Assembly: GCF_012932915.1 (NCBI RefSeq)
Contig: NZ_VCQU01000002.1
Coordinates: forward strand, 62,001 to 126,000
Origin: Antrihabitans stalactiti
Lineage (GTDB): Bacteria > Actinomycetota > Actinomycetes > Mycobacteriales > Mycobacteriaceae
Reading direction: 5' to 3'
DNA: 64,000 bases
Position numbers and translations under genes: made by a program. This document shows, piece by piece, positions 26,542-36,551 of the stretch. The notes under the pieces were generated by a model that did not search any database, had not been told where the DNA came from, and saw nothing but the letters and a program-made list of their open reading frames with translations. Numbering within the stretch: the stretch's first letter is position 1; each line of letters opens with the position of its first letter.

Positions 26542-27354
26542 ATGCGCAGCATCGAGGAGCGAGACAGGGTCCGCAGCAGGCTCGGTGCTGTCACCGGTGG
26601 CCGTGAGCCGGAGGTCGTGGCGGACCTCGACGACGCCGAGCGGACGCCGGAGTGGCTCGACCTGGGCCCGGAGCCGCGGGGGCGGTCTTCGTGGTTGCCC
26701 GAGAGGTTGCGGGGCGCGAGGTTCGACCCTGGGCGGCCTGGAGCGGTGACTCTGGCGCTCGTCGGCGTCGTGGTCGTCGTGATTGTCGGCGTCGTGTTCC
26801 TGCTGGAGCGCCCGCAGCAGAATGCCGTACCGGCTTTGCCCGCTGTGTCGGCATCGGTGTCGGCATCGCCGGTGGAAACGTCGACCCCTCCTGCGCCGGC
26901 GATGATCGTCGTGAGCGTCGTTGGGTTGGTCCACACGAACGGGCTGGTCCGGCTACCAGAGGGGTCGCGCATCGCGGACGCGATCACGGCGGCGGGCGGA
27001 GCGCAGGAGGGCGCCGACCTGCTGAGCCTGAACATGGCGCAGCGGCTGATGGACGGCGACCAGGTTCTCGTCGGCGTCGCGTCGACCGACGGTGGTCCAC
27101 CCGTACTCGGCAGCGGCACAGTCAGTTCGGGCACTGCGGCAGCACCTGGACCAGCCAGTCGGGGCAAAGTGAATCTGAACAGTGCGACCGAAGAAGAACT
27201 CGATGCCTTGCCCGGCGTCGGTCCGGTGACCGCGGCGGCGATCGTCGCGTGGCGGTCGGTGAACGGGCGGTTCACCGATGTCGAGCAATTGGGCGAGGTC
27301 GAGGGGATCGGTCCGGCGCGGTTGGCGAAGCTGCGCGAGCTGGTGACGATATGA
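26542..27354 (+). CDS. comEA: ComEA-like DNA-binding protein (helix-hairpin-helix)
   Basis: 270 residues. A charged cytoplasmic N-terminus (1-70), one transmembrane segment (about 73-90, LALVGVVVVVIVGVVFLL), a Ser/Pro/Ala linker, an SLBB-type domain (about 117-185) and two C-terminal helix-hairpin-helix motifs (VNLNSATEEELDALPGVGP and LGEVEGIGPARLAKL). ComEA holds incoming DNA on the outside of the membrane. It forms an operon with comEC (ATGA overlap). Natural uptake has not been proven for most relatives, so the true role may be DNA handling of another kind. Confidence 0.9.
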   Translation: MRSIEERDRVRSRLGAVTGGREPEVVADLDDAERTPEWLDLGPEPRGRSSWLPERLRGARFDPGRPGAVTLALVGVVVVVIVGVVFLLERPQQNAVPALPAVSASVSASPVETSTPPAPAMIVVSVVGLVHTNGLVRLPEGSRIADAITAAGGAQEGADLLSLNMAQRLMDGDQVLVGVASTDGGPPVLGSGTVSSGTAAAPGPASRGKVNLNSATEEELDALPGVGPVTAAAIVAWRSVNGRFTDVEQLGEVEGIGPARLAKLRELVTI

Positions 27355-28841
27355 CCGAGCGCGAAGCGTCGAAGCCGCTGGATATGCGCCTTGTTCCGTC
27401 GGCCGGGTTCTGTTGGGCTGCAACATTGTTCGGTATCCAGGCGGGGTGGATTGCGGCGGTGTGGCTGGCGGCTGCCTTCGGCTGCGGGTGCCTGGTCGTA
27501 ATCGCCGTGCTGCGGCGGGGCGCGTTGGCGCGGATCGGTGCAGGACTTGCGGCTGCGCTCGCGCTGGGCGCCGGGTTCGCCGCAGCAATCGCGGTCAGGG
27601 CGCATGCATCGCAGACCCACCCGCTGCACGGGCTGGCCGACGGTGCACAAGTGAACGCCACGGTCGTGTTGACGACCGATCCCGCCGCGCTGAGCGCGTC
27701 TGGGCCGCAACAGGTGATCGTCGCTGCACGGCTCGAGCAATTCAGCACCGCTCGTGGAACGTGGACGGTGGGCGGAGCGGTCACGGTGCTGGCGACCGCG
27801 CGGGGTTGGGAATCCCTGCTGCCAGGTCAGCGGGTCGAGTTCCGTGGGTCCGTGCGGGCGCCCCGCCACAACGACCTCAGCGTGGCGACCATTCGCGCAC
27901 CCGATCCGCCGCTGACTGTCGCGCCGCCGTCGTTCGTCCAGCGAATAGCGGGCTCGGCGCGCGCCAAGTTTGCGGAGGTGTCGACGACTGCGCTGCCCGG
28001 TGCAGCGGGCGGGTTGCTGCCGGGGTTGGTGGTGGGTGACACGTCGAACCTGCCCGACGCCGTGCGCGCAGATTTCAAGGCCGCCGGACTGTCGCATTTG
28101 ACCGCGGTGTCGGGTGCGAACGTGGCAATCCTGTTGGGTGCGATGCTGCTCGTCGTTCGCGGTCTCACGCTGGGTCCGAAGGCTGGCGTTGCATTGTCTG
28201 CCGTTGTGTTGGCGCTGTTCGTCGTCCTCGCGCGGCCGTCGCCGAGCGTGCTTCGGGCGGCGGTGATGGGCTCGGTCGGGCTGCTCGCGCTGGTGACCGG
28301 TCGGCGCAAGCAGGCGCTTCCCGCGCTCAGTACCGCGGTCGTGCTCCTGCTCGCGTTCTATCCGGCACTGGCGGTCGATTTCGGCTTCGCGCTTTCGGTC
28401 GTCGCCACGGCGGGATTGATCCTTATTGCACCCAGTTGGGCGGACAAGCTGCGCGACCGTGGCTGGCCGCGGGCGCCCGCCGAGGCAGTCGCCGTCGCGA
28501 CGGCGGCCTACGTGGTCACCGCGCCGATCGTGGCGGGGATGTCGGGCACGGTCAGCGTTGTCGCGATCGGGGCGAATTTGCTGGTCGCCGTGGTGGTCGC
28601 GCCGCTCACCGTAGTCGGGGCGGTAGCGGCTGTGGCGGCGATGGTGTGGACGCCGTTGGCGGTGTTCGTTGCCCAGACGGCAGGTCCGTTGCTGTGGTGG
28701 CTGTTATGGGTGGCCGATCGCGCTGCGGCGATGCCGGGTGCGGTGGTCAGCGTTCCGGATGGCCTGGTCGGTGCGGGATTGTGCACGGCACCGGTCGTCG
28801 TCCTTGCATTGTGGCGGATCGCTGCCAGCAAGCCGCCGTGA
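27351..28841 (+). CDS. comEC: ComEC/Rec2 family membrane protein
   Basis: 496 residues. It is a channel-type protein with many membrane helices: two in the first 60 residues, an OB-fold-like soluble part (about 90-205) and the Competence domain from about residue 220 (LTAVSGANVAILLGAML). In some bacteria ComEC is longer and ends in a metallo-beta-lactamase domain; that domain is absent here, as in many actinobacteria. The ATG overlaps the comEA stop; a longer frame upstream would lie wholly inside comEA. Confidence 0.9.
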   Translation: MTEREASKPLDMRLVPSAGFCWAATLFGIQAGWIAAVWLAAAFGCGCLVVIAVLRRGALARIGAGLAAALALGAGFAAAIAVRAHASQTHPLHGLADGAQVNATVVLTTDPAALSASGPQQVIVAARLEQFSTARGTWTVGGAVTVLATARGWESLLPGQRVEFRGSVRAPRHNDLSVATIRAPDPPLTVAPPSFVQRIAGSARAKFAEVSTTALPGAAGGLLPGLVVGDTSNLPDAVRADFKAAGLSHLTAVSGANVAILLGAMLLVVRGLTLGPKAGVALSAVVLALFVVLARPSPSVLRAAVMGSVGLLALVTGRRKQALPALSTAVVLLLAFYPALAVDFGFALSVVATAGLILIAPSWADKLRDRGWPRAPAEAVAVATAAYVVTAPIVAGMSGTVSVVAIGANLLVAVVVAPLTVVGAVAAVAAMVWTPLAVFVAQTAGPLLWWLLWVADRAAAMPGAVVSVPDGLVGAGLCTAPVVVLALWRIAASKPP

Positions 28842-28844
28842 TCG

Positions 28845-29852
28845 GTGTCGGCCAGCCGTGCGACGATCGGCGACGTGAGTGACATTGCCCCGAGCGCCCA
28901 GCTGCACCTCGTTCTCGGCGAAGAGGAGTTGCTGATCGAGCGCGCGGTGTCGAGCATCGTGGCCGAGGTGCGCGCAGGGGGCGCGGGCGACAATCTCCCA
29001 GTAACCCGGCTCCGTGCCGGCGATGTGAGTGCTGCTGAGCTGGCGGAGATGCTGAGTCCGTCGCTCTTCGCGGAAGACCGGGTGATCGTGCTCGAAGCCG
29101 CGGCTGAGGCGGGCAAGGATGCAGTAGCGCTGGTGCAGGAGGTTGCCGACGAGCCACCGGAGGGCGTGGTCCTGGTCGTCCTGCACACCGGCGGCGGCAG
29201 GGCGAAAGCTCTGGCACCCGCGCTGCAGAAGGCGAACGCTCGGGTACACGACTGCCAGAAGGTGACCAAACCCGCAGAGCGTGTCGACTTCGTGCGCGGC
29301 GAGTTCCGGGCACTTGGGGTTCGTGTCGCCGCAGACGTCGTGGCCGCCGTCATCGAGGCGGTCGGCAACAACCTGCGCGAATTGGCAGCGGCGTGTTCGC
29401 AGCTCGCGGCAGATACCGGCGGAAAGATCGACATCGCCGCGGTCCGGCGCTACTACTCGGGCAAGGCGGAGGTGTCGGGGTTCGAGATCGCGGACCTCGC
29501 CGTCGCGGGCGATCGCGCAGGGGCGATGGAAGCGCTGCGGTGGGCGTCGTTGCGCGGTCTGCACCCGGTTCTGCTCGCCGACGCGCTCGCAGATTCGGTG
29601 CACACGATTGCTCGGGTCGGCTCAGCCGGCAATGGCGACCCATTTCGGCTTGCCGGCCAGCTCGGTCTGGCGCCCTTCAAGGTCAAGAAGGCGCAAGCGC
29701 AGGTGCGTGGCTGGAACCCGGAGACGATAAGCGCGGCGCTGCAGGTCGTTGCGACACTGAATGCCGACGTCAAAGGTGCATCGGCGAACGCCGACTATGC
29801 GGTGGAGCGGGCGGTCGAACAGGTGCTCGAGCTGCGCTCGCGGCGGCGCTGA
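28845..29852 (+). CDS. holA: DNA polymerase III subunit delta
   Basis: 335 residues. Delta opens the sliding clamp as part of the clamp loader. The N-terminal [15 protein letters not shown], the middle [27 protein letters not shown] and the C-terminal [16 protein letters not shown] and [21 protein letters not shown] are typical. The start is either the GTG at 28845 or the GTG at 28875 (VSDIAPS); the second gives the better family N-terminus. It lies 3 bp after comEC, the usual comEA-comEC-holA order, and converges with rpsT. Confidence 0.93.
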   Translation: MSASRATIGDVSDIAPSAQLHLVLGEEELLIERAVSSIVAEVRAGGAGDNLPVTRLRAGDVSAAELAEMLSPSLFAEDRVIVLEAAAEAGKDAVALVQEVADEPPEGVVLVVLHTGGGRAKALAPALQKANARVHDCQKVTKPAERVDFVRGEFRALGVRVAADVVAAVIEAVGNNLRELAAACSQLAADTGGKIDIAAVRRYYSGKAEVSGFEIADLAVAGDRAGAMEALRWASLRGLHPVLLADALADSVHTIARVGSAGNGDPFRLAGQLGLAPFKVKKAQAQVRGWNPETISAALQVVATLNADVKGASANADYAVERAVEQVLELRSRRR

Positions 29853-29875
29853 CCTGCGGTCCTACTGCGAACACA

Positions 29876-29910
29876 ACAAAAACCGCCGCGGCCCGGGTGA
29901 CCACGGCGGT
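29876..29910 (-). terminator. Rho-independent terminator of rpsT
   Basis: On the minus strand the hairpin (arms at 29882-29891 and 29901-29910, nine of ten pairs, 9-nt loop) is followed by a T-run (complement of AAAAA at 29878-29882). It ends rpsT and lies between it and the convergent holA. Confidence 0.75.
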
Positions 29911-29934
29911 GTGCGTCCGCCTAAAGCTAGTCGA

Positions 29935-30195
29935 TCAGAGCTTGTTGAGCGCCAGCGCGAGCGCCGACTTCTTGTTGGCAGCCTGGTTCGGGTGGATGAC
30001 ACCCTTGCTGGCGGCCTTGTCGAGCTTGCGGCTCGCAGCGAGCAGGAGCTCGTTGGCCTTGTCCTTGTCACCGGTCGCAGCCGCCTCGCGGAACGAGCGG
30101 ATCGACGTGCGCAGTGCCGACTTGACCGACTGGTTGCGAAGGCGGGCCGCTTCGTTCGTGCCGATCCGCTTCACCTGGGATTTGATATTGGCCAC
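29935..30195 (-). CDS. rpsT: 30S ribosomal protein S20
   Basis: 86 residues, the usual size. It binds 16S r[24 protein letters not shown] and the C-terminal [16 protein letters not shown] are diagnostic. It is a single gene with its own terminator, as is usual for S20, and is divergent from the ATP-grasp gene across a 163-bp gap. Confidence 0.98.
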   Translation of the reverse strand: MANIKSQVKRIGTNEAARLRNQSVKSALRTSIRSFREAAATGDKDKANELLLAASRKLDKAASKGVIHPNQAANKKSALALALNKL

Positions 30196-30358
30196 GCGTT
30201 TGTTCCTCAGTTTTCTGATCGAAAGGGAAGTATTGGGCGCGCATTCACGCCGACGGTCGAGAATACCAGGGTGGGTGGATGGTTCTCAAACTGCGACGAT
30301 TCCAGAAATTAACGCCACCCAACCTGCTCTCGCGCGCTGGATGTAGCACCATGGCCAA

Positions 30359-32017
30359 ATGATCACCCGATCGACAACGAAGCCGACGAAGTCGCCCCCT
30401 GGCAGGGCGCGTTCCGCTGAGCCCCCCACCCGTGTATTCGACGGCTATCGCGATGGCGCCCGCTATGGCCGCGCCTTCGACGAGATGTTCGACGCCGACG
30501 GCAAGGTGCGAACGCCGTACAAGGGCATCTACGACGGCATGGAGCCCATCGACGTCGACGACCTTGCGGCGCGGTCCGAAGCCCTGGGCAGGGCTTTCAT
30601 CGACCAGGGCATCACCTTCTCGCTGTCCGGCCAGGAGCGACCGTTCCCGCTCGACCTCGTCCCGCGCGTCATCGCAGCGGCGGAGTGGGCGCGATTGGAG
30701 CGCGGTATTCGGCAGCGGGTCAAGGCGCTGGAAATGTTTCTCGCCGACGTCTACGGCGAGCAATCGATCTTGCGTGATCTCGTCATTCCGAAACGGCTCG
30801 TCACGTCCTGTGAGCATTTCCATCGGGAGGCCGCGGGCTTCGTCCCGCCGAACGGTGTGCGGATTCATGTCGCAGGCATCGACCTGGTCCGTGACGAAAA
30901 AGGCACCTTCCGCGTGCTGGAGGACAACCTTCGCTCGCCGTCCGGCGTCTCGTACGTCATGGAGAATCGGCGGACGATGGCTCGGGTCTTCCCGGACTTG
31001 TTCTCCTCGCATCGTGTGCGCGCAGTAGGTGACTACGCGTCGCATCTGCTGCGGGCCTTGCGCGCGTCCGCTGCGCTCAACGAGGCCGATCCGACGGTCG
31101 TCGTCCTCACGCCGGGTGTCGCGAACTCTGCCTACTTCGAGCACTCCCTGCTTGCGCGGCAGATGGGCGTCGAACTCGTCGAAGGCCGTGACCTCTTCTG
31201 CCGCGACAACGTCGTCTACATGCGGACCACGGAGGGCGAACGCCAGGTCGACGTCGTCTACCGGCGCATCGACGACGATTACCTGGACCCGATGCAATTC
31301 CGACCTGACTCCGTGCTCGGAGTCGCCGGACTGCTGAACGCCGCCCGCGCAGGCAACGTCGTGATCTCGAGCGCGGTCGGCAATGGCGTCGGGGACGACA
31401 AACTCGTCTACACCTATGTGCCGACGATCATCGAGTACTACCTCAACGAGAAGCCGCTCATCGCGAACGTCGACACGTTCCGTTGTTGGCTGACCGAAGA
31501 GCGGGAGGAAGTGCTCGATCGGGTCGACGAGCTGGTGATCAAGCCGGTCGAGGGGTCGGGCGGCTACGGCATCGTCTTCGGACCCGATGCCACGCCGAAG
31601 GAGCTCGAGGTGATCTCCCGCAAGATCAGGGCGGATCCGCGTGGGTGGATCGCGCAGCCTGTCGTCCAATTGTCGACGGTCCCGACCAAGGTCGGCGACA
31701 AGCTCGTACCCCGGCACGTCGACCTGCGTCCGTTCGCGGTCAACGACGGTGACAATGTGTGGGTGCTCCCTGGCGGACTCACTCGCGTTGCGCTTCCCGA
31801 GGGCTCGCTGATCGTGAACTCGAGCCAGGGTGGTGGCAGCAAGGACACGTGGGTGCTGGCCAGCCGCGCGTCGGTCGCCGAACGTGAGCTTGCCGGTGAA
31901 GAACTGGTCGGTGAGGTGGTGGCCGCGTCGGACCGGGCCGAACACGGTCCGGAGCTGAGCCCTTCGCAGGCAAACCAACAACAGCAGCAACAGCAACAGC
32001 AACAGATCGGCGGGTGA
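30359..32017 (+). CDS. Circularly permuted ATP-grasp family protein
   Basis: 552 residues. DUF404/DUF407-type region with IDVDDLAARSEALGRAFIDQGITFSLSGQERPFPLDL, then an ATP-grasp core with ADVYGEQSILRDLVIP, GIDLVRDEKGTFRVLEDNLRSPSGVSY and VIKPVEGSGGYGIVFG. ATP-grasp enzymes join a carboxylate to an amine, thiol or other nucleophile, so a peptide- or amide-forming step is likely. The extreme C-terminus is a run of ten Gln encoded by CAA/CAG codons. It starts a three-gene cluster with the alpha-E and transglutaminase genes, matching mycobacterial Rv2411c-Rv2409c as I recall. The product is unknown. Confidence 0.87.
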   Translation: MITRSTTKPTKSPPGRARSAEPPTRVFDGYRDGARYGRAFDEMFDADGKVRTPYKGIYDGMEPIDVDDLAARSEALGRAFIDQGITFSLSGQERPFPLDLVPRVIAAAEWARLERGIRQRVKALEMFLADVYGEQSILRDLVIPKRLVTSCEHFHREAAGFVPPNGVRIHVAGIDLVRDEKGTFRVLEDNLRSPSGVSYVMENRRTMARVFPDLFSSHRVRAVGDYASHLLRALRASAALNEADPTVVVLTPGVANSAYFEHSLLARQMGVELVEGRDLFCRDNVVYMRTTEGERQVDVVYRRIDDDYLDPMQFRPDSVLGVAGLLNAARAGNVVISSAVGNGVGDDKLVYTYVPTIIEYYLNEKPLIANVDTFRCWLTEEREEVLDRVDELVIKPVEGSGGYGIVFGPDATPKELEVISRKIRADPRGWIAQPVVQLSTVPTKVGDKLVPRHVDLRPFAVNDGDNVWVLPGGLTRVALPEGSLIVNSSQGGGSKDTWVLASRASVAERELAGEELVGEVVAASDRAEHGPELSPSQANQQQQQQQQQQIGG

Positions 32018-32021
32018 CAAC

Positions 32022-32993
32022 GTGCTGGCCCGAAATGCCGAATCCCTGTACTGGATCGGACGATACGTCGAGCGCGCAGACGACACGGCTCGCATCCTCG
32101 ACGTCGCAGTCCATCAGTTGCTCGAAGACGCGACCGTCGACCCGGACCGAACCTCCCGGCTGTTGCTGCGCGTCCTCGGGATCGACCCGCCGGACGGTCC
32201 GCTCGACGTCTGGTCGGTGACCGACCTCGTCGCGTTCAGCAGCGACCACGGCGGCTCGATCGTCGACTCGATCTCCAGTGCCCGCGAAAATGCTCGCGGA
32301 GCCCGCGAGGTCACGTCGAGTGAGATGTGGGAGTGCCTCAACACGACCTACAACGGTCTGGCTGAGCGGGAGCGTGCTGCGCGCCGACTCGGTCCGCACG
32401 AGTTCTTCCAGTACATCAAGGCACGAGCGGCGATGTTCGCAGGCCTCGCGGACTCGACGTTGAGCCGCGACGACGGTTACCGCTTTCTGTTGCTCGGCCG
32501 CTCGGTCGAGCGCGTGGATATGACTGTGCGCCTGTTGCTTTCGCGTGCCGGGGACCGCACGTCGTCACCGGCGTGGGTCACAGTGCTGCGTTCGGCGGGA
32601 GCGCACGACACGTATTTGCGCACCTACCGTGGCGCACTCGATGCGCATCTGGTTGCCGAGTTCATCCTGCTCGATCGGCTCTTTCCGCGGTCGGTGTTCC
32701 ACACGGTGCGGGTCGCCGAGAAATGCCTCGACGAGCTCGACCAACGTCCCAGCAGCCGGGTCGGTGCGCGCGACGAAGCGCAGCGATTGCTCGGCCGAGC
32801 CCGTAGCGAACTCGAGTTTCTGCCGCCGGGTGTTCTGCTCGAAGACCTCCAGGCACGACTCATCTCGTTGCAGAAGACCTGCCGTGACGTGGGCGAGGCG
32901 ATCGCGTTGCAGTACTTCCACGCAGCTCCGTGGGTGGCCTGGCACGACGCGGGAAGCACAGACTTCGAGCCAGAAGTAGAGGGGGAGCTGTGA
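32022..32993 (+). CDS. Alpha-E domain protein (DUF403)
   Basis: 323 residues, almost entirely helical, with the family opening LARNAESLYWIGRYVERADDTARILDV and a repeated ARENARGAREVTSSEMWE / LGRSVERVDMTVRLLL pattern. GTG start 4 bp after the ATP-grasp gene. Alpha-E proteins nearly always accompany the permuted ATP-grasp and a transglutaminase; none has a clear biochemical role. The internal similarity between residues 10-35 and 155-185 (xGRxxERxDxxxRxL) suggests an ancient duplication. Confidence 0.87.
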   Translation: MLARNAESLYWIGRYVERADDTARILDVAVHQLLEDATVDPDRTSRLLLRVLGIDPPDGPLDVWSVTDLVAFSSDHGGSIVDSISSARENARGAREVTSSEMWECLNTTYNGLAERERAARRLGPHEFFQYIKARAAMFAGLADSTLSRDDGYRFLLLGRSVERVDMTVRLLLSRAGDRTSSPAWVTVLRSAGAHDTYLRTYRGALDAHLVAEFILLDRLFPRSVFHTVRVAEKCLDELDQRPSSRVGARDEAQRLLGRARSELEFLPPGVLLEDLQARLISLQKTCRDVGEAIALQYFHAAPWVAWHDAGSTDFEPEVEGEL

Positions 32994-33093
32994 GCGGACC
33001 GGCATTGCCTGGACTGACGAGCGAGGGAGCGCAGCGACCGAGTCGAGGAGGGAAGGCGATGCCTTCAGGTCCGCGAACGAAAGGAATGTCACA

Positions 33094-33936
33094 GTGAGTT
33101 GGCGGATGCGTGTCGTCCACACCACCGGTTATGCGTACAACGCGCCGGTGACGTCGTCGTACAACGAGGCACGGCTCACGCCCCGGGCGGATTACCGGCA
33201 GAACGTGATTCTCAATCGCGTGGAGACGTCGCCGGCGACGCGGTCGTACAAGTACCGCGATTACTGGGGGACGTCGGTCACGGCGTTCGACCTGCATGCG
33301 CCGCATACCGAGCTGGAGGTGACGGGGTCGTCGGTCGTAGAGACCGAACCCTTTGCGACACCGGCGGAATCGTGGTCGTGGGACGATCTGCGCAGCGACA
33401 TGCTGCTCGACCGTTTCGACGAATTGCTTACTCCCACAACGTATGTTCCTCGTGATCGCAAGCTCGCTTCGGTCGCAAAGCAGTTGTCGAAGGGTGTCGA
33501 TCCCGCCGAGGCGGTCGTGAAGGCAGCCGAATGGGTGCATTCGGAAATGTCCTACGTGTCGGGTAGTACAGGAGTGCATACCTCTGCGGTCCAGGCGTGG
33601 GACGAACGCAAGGGTGTCTGCCAGGACTACGCCCACTTGACGCTGCTTCTGTTGCGCAGCATGGGAATTCCGAGTCGGTATGTGTCGGGCTATCTGCATC
33701 CCAAGCGCAGTGCGGCGTTGGGGGAGACGGTCGCCGGCGAAAGCCATGCGTGGGTCGAGGCGTGGACGGGAACCTGGTGGGCCTACGACCCGACCAACGC
33801 GGTCGCGATCAGCGAACAGCACGTGTCGGTCGGTGTCGGTCGTGATTACGGGGACGTGCCGCCGCTGAAAGGTATCTATTCGGGTGGCGGTTCGACCGCG
33901 CTCGACGTCGTCGTGGAAATTACGCGGCTCGCCTGA
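33094..33936 (+). CDS. Transglutaminase-like cysteine protease family protein
   Basis: 280 residues. An N-terminal beta domain (1-95; RMRVVHTTGYAYNAPVTSSYNEARLTP is the family signature) is followed by the core with catalytic Cys (GVCQDYAHL, C176), His (ESHAWVEAW) and Asp (WAYDPTN). No signal peptide is seen. In bacteria this fold more often cleaves or transfers amide bonds than crosslinks. It is the third gene of the ATP-grasp/alpha-E cluster, so amide-bond formation and amide-bond attack are encoded side by side. A 100-bp gap separates it from the alpha-E gene. Confidence 0.88.
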   Translation: MSWRMRVVHTTGYAYNAPVTSSYNEARLTPRADYRQNVILNRVETSPATRSYKYRDYWGTSVTAFDLHAPHTELEVTGSSVVETEPFATPAESWSWDDLRSDMLLDRFDELLTPTTYVPRDRKLASVAKQLSKGVDPAEAVVKAAEWVHSEMSYVSGSTGVHTSAVQAWDERKGVCQDYAHLTLLLLRSMGIPSRYVSGYLHPKRSAALGETVAGESHAWVEAWTGTWWAYDPTNAVAISEQHVSVGVGRDYGDVPPLKGIYSGGGSTALDVVVEITRLA

Positions 33937-33946
33937 CCCCACAACC

Positions 33947-33986
33947 GTGCGCGAGTTTCACCCCGCCGGGGGTGAGACGCGCGCAC
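33947..33986. repeat. Family A palindromic repeat, copy 2
   Basis: Arms beginning GTGCGCGAGTTTCACCCC, imperfectly inverted around GCCG, fill the 54 bp between the stop codons of the convergent transglutaminase and MazF-fold genes (10 bp and 4 bp away). It could terminate both transcripts. Confidence 0.9.
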
Positions 33987-33990
33987 GGGG

Positions 33991-34560
33991 TCAGCGCCAG
34001 CTGTATTCGCGGACCAAACGAATGGCGACCTCGTCGAACCCTTTGCGTTCGAGGATCGCGCCTTCGCGCCGAATGCCGGCCTCCGGCACATCGAGGACCC
34101 TGTCGAGGCGGACCCAGCTGGGCCGGCCTTCGTGGTCCCAGGCGCCGCTGCCGATACCGATCCAGTTGCGGTCGTGAGCGTGCGCGGGATTCGACGACAG
34201 CATCAGACCGAGCAGCGTGTCCTTGTCGCGGCCGACGACGAGGACCGGACGGTCCTTGCCGTTTCTCGGGTCTTCCTCGTAGGTGACCCAGGTCCAGACG
34301 ACTTCGCCGGGATCTGCCCGTCCGTCCAAACGTGGCGCGTAGACAACTCGGCGTGCGCGTTGCGCGGTGGGAACGGCGTTGGCCGCTACCGGCCGGACCG
34401 CAATGCCTGGACCGAGTTTGGGAGCGTCGGGGTCGGGAAGCACACCCGACTTCTGCAGGCGTTCGACCAGCTTGGGGGCCTGACTGCGGACAACCTTCTG
34501 CCCTTGCTCCTTCGCAATACTGGTGAGCTGCTTGCCGATTGTGGTCCACGGTCGTGCCAT
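33991..34560 (-). CDS. PemK/MazF-fold protein, no antitoxin adjacent
   Basis: 189 residues. The C-terminal 110 residues have the MazF/PemK fold pattern (GEVVWTWVTYEEDPRNGKDRPVLVVGRD, then LMLSSNPAHAHDRNW and SWVRLDRVLDVPEAGI). The N-terminal 70 residues are a basic, helical extension (GKQLTSIAKEQGQKVVRSQAPKLVERLQKSG) not found in simple toxins. The length and the position divergent from lepA match mycobacterial Rv2405 as I recall. No antitoxin gene lies on either side, so it may be a housekeeping RNA-binding or RNA-cleaving protein. The ATG at 34560 is the only good start. Confidence 0.75.
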   Translation of the reverse strand: MARPWTTIGKQLTSIAKEQGQKVVRSQAPKLVERLQKSGVLPDPDAPKLGPGIAVRPVAANAVPTAQRARRVVYAPRLDGRADPGEVVWTWVTYEEDPRNGKDRPVLVVGRDKDTLLGLMLSSNPAHAHDRNWIGIGSGAWDHEGRPSWVRLDRVLDVPEAGIRREGAILERKGFDEVAIRLVREYSWR

Positions 34561-34587
34561 AGCGACCCAGTTTAGTAGCGCTTGGGG

Positions 34588-34631
34588 TCGTGAGTCTTTC
34601 AGGAGTCCAGGGACTCCTAAAAGACTCACGA
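34588..34631. repeat. Family B palindromic repeat, copy 2
   Basis: 20-bp arms (TCGTGAGTCTTTCAGGAGTC and its near complement, one G/T-type mismatch) around CAGG. This is the only copy of either family that sits between two divergent starts, 27 bp from the MazF-fold gene start and 25 bp before the lepA -10, and not at a gene end. Confidence 0.88.
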
Positions 34632-34655
34632 GGGGTTGGGCGCTTTCGCCGCAGG

Positions 34656-34692
34656 TAAAGTGCGCATTGATCGCCCCACCTAGGAGACTCTC
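34656..34692 (+). promoter_or_regulatory. lepA leader: -10, seven-codon mini-ORF and Shine-Dalgarno
   Basis: TAAAGT (34656-34661) looks like a -10. A mini-ORF GTG-CGC-ATT-GAT-CGC-CCC-ACC-TAG (34660-34683) is in frame with lepA. AGGAG (34682-34686) overlaps its stop and ends 6 nt before the ATC that begins the LepA sequence. The GTG overlaps the -10, so the mini-ORF would only be translated from a transcript starting further upstream. Confidence 0.5.
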
Positions 34693-36528
<1,836 letters not shown>

Positions 36529-36551
36529 CACTCACCACGAGGGGACCTTCA

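Noticed and set aside
26466-28097. A 543-codon minus-strand frame over comEA/comEC
   Set aside because: Pro/Arg/Ser-rich composition without domains, lying opposite two well-supported genes.
32994-33093. A small gene between the alpha-E and transglutaminase genes
   Set aside because: The 100-bp gap has short GAGCG/GCGAG repeats and a small hairpin but no convincing start and codon pattern.
33991-34560. A type II toxin-antitoxin operon
   Set aside because: No small antitoxin gene was found on either side on the same strand; the upstream interval is taken up by a palindrome and the lepA leader.
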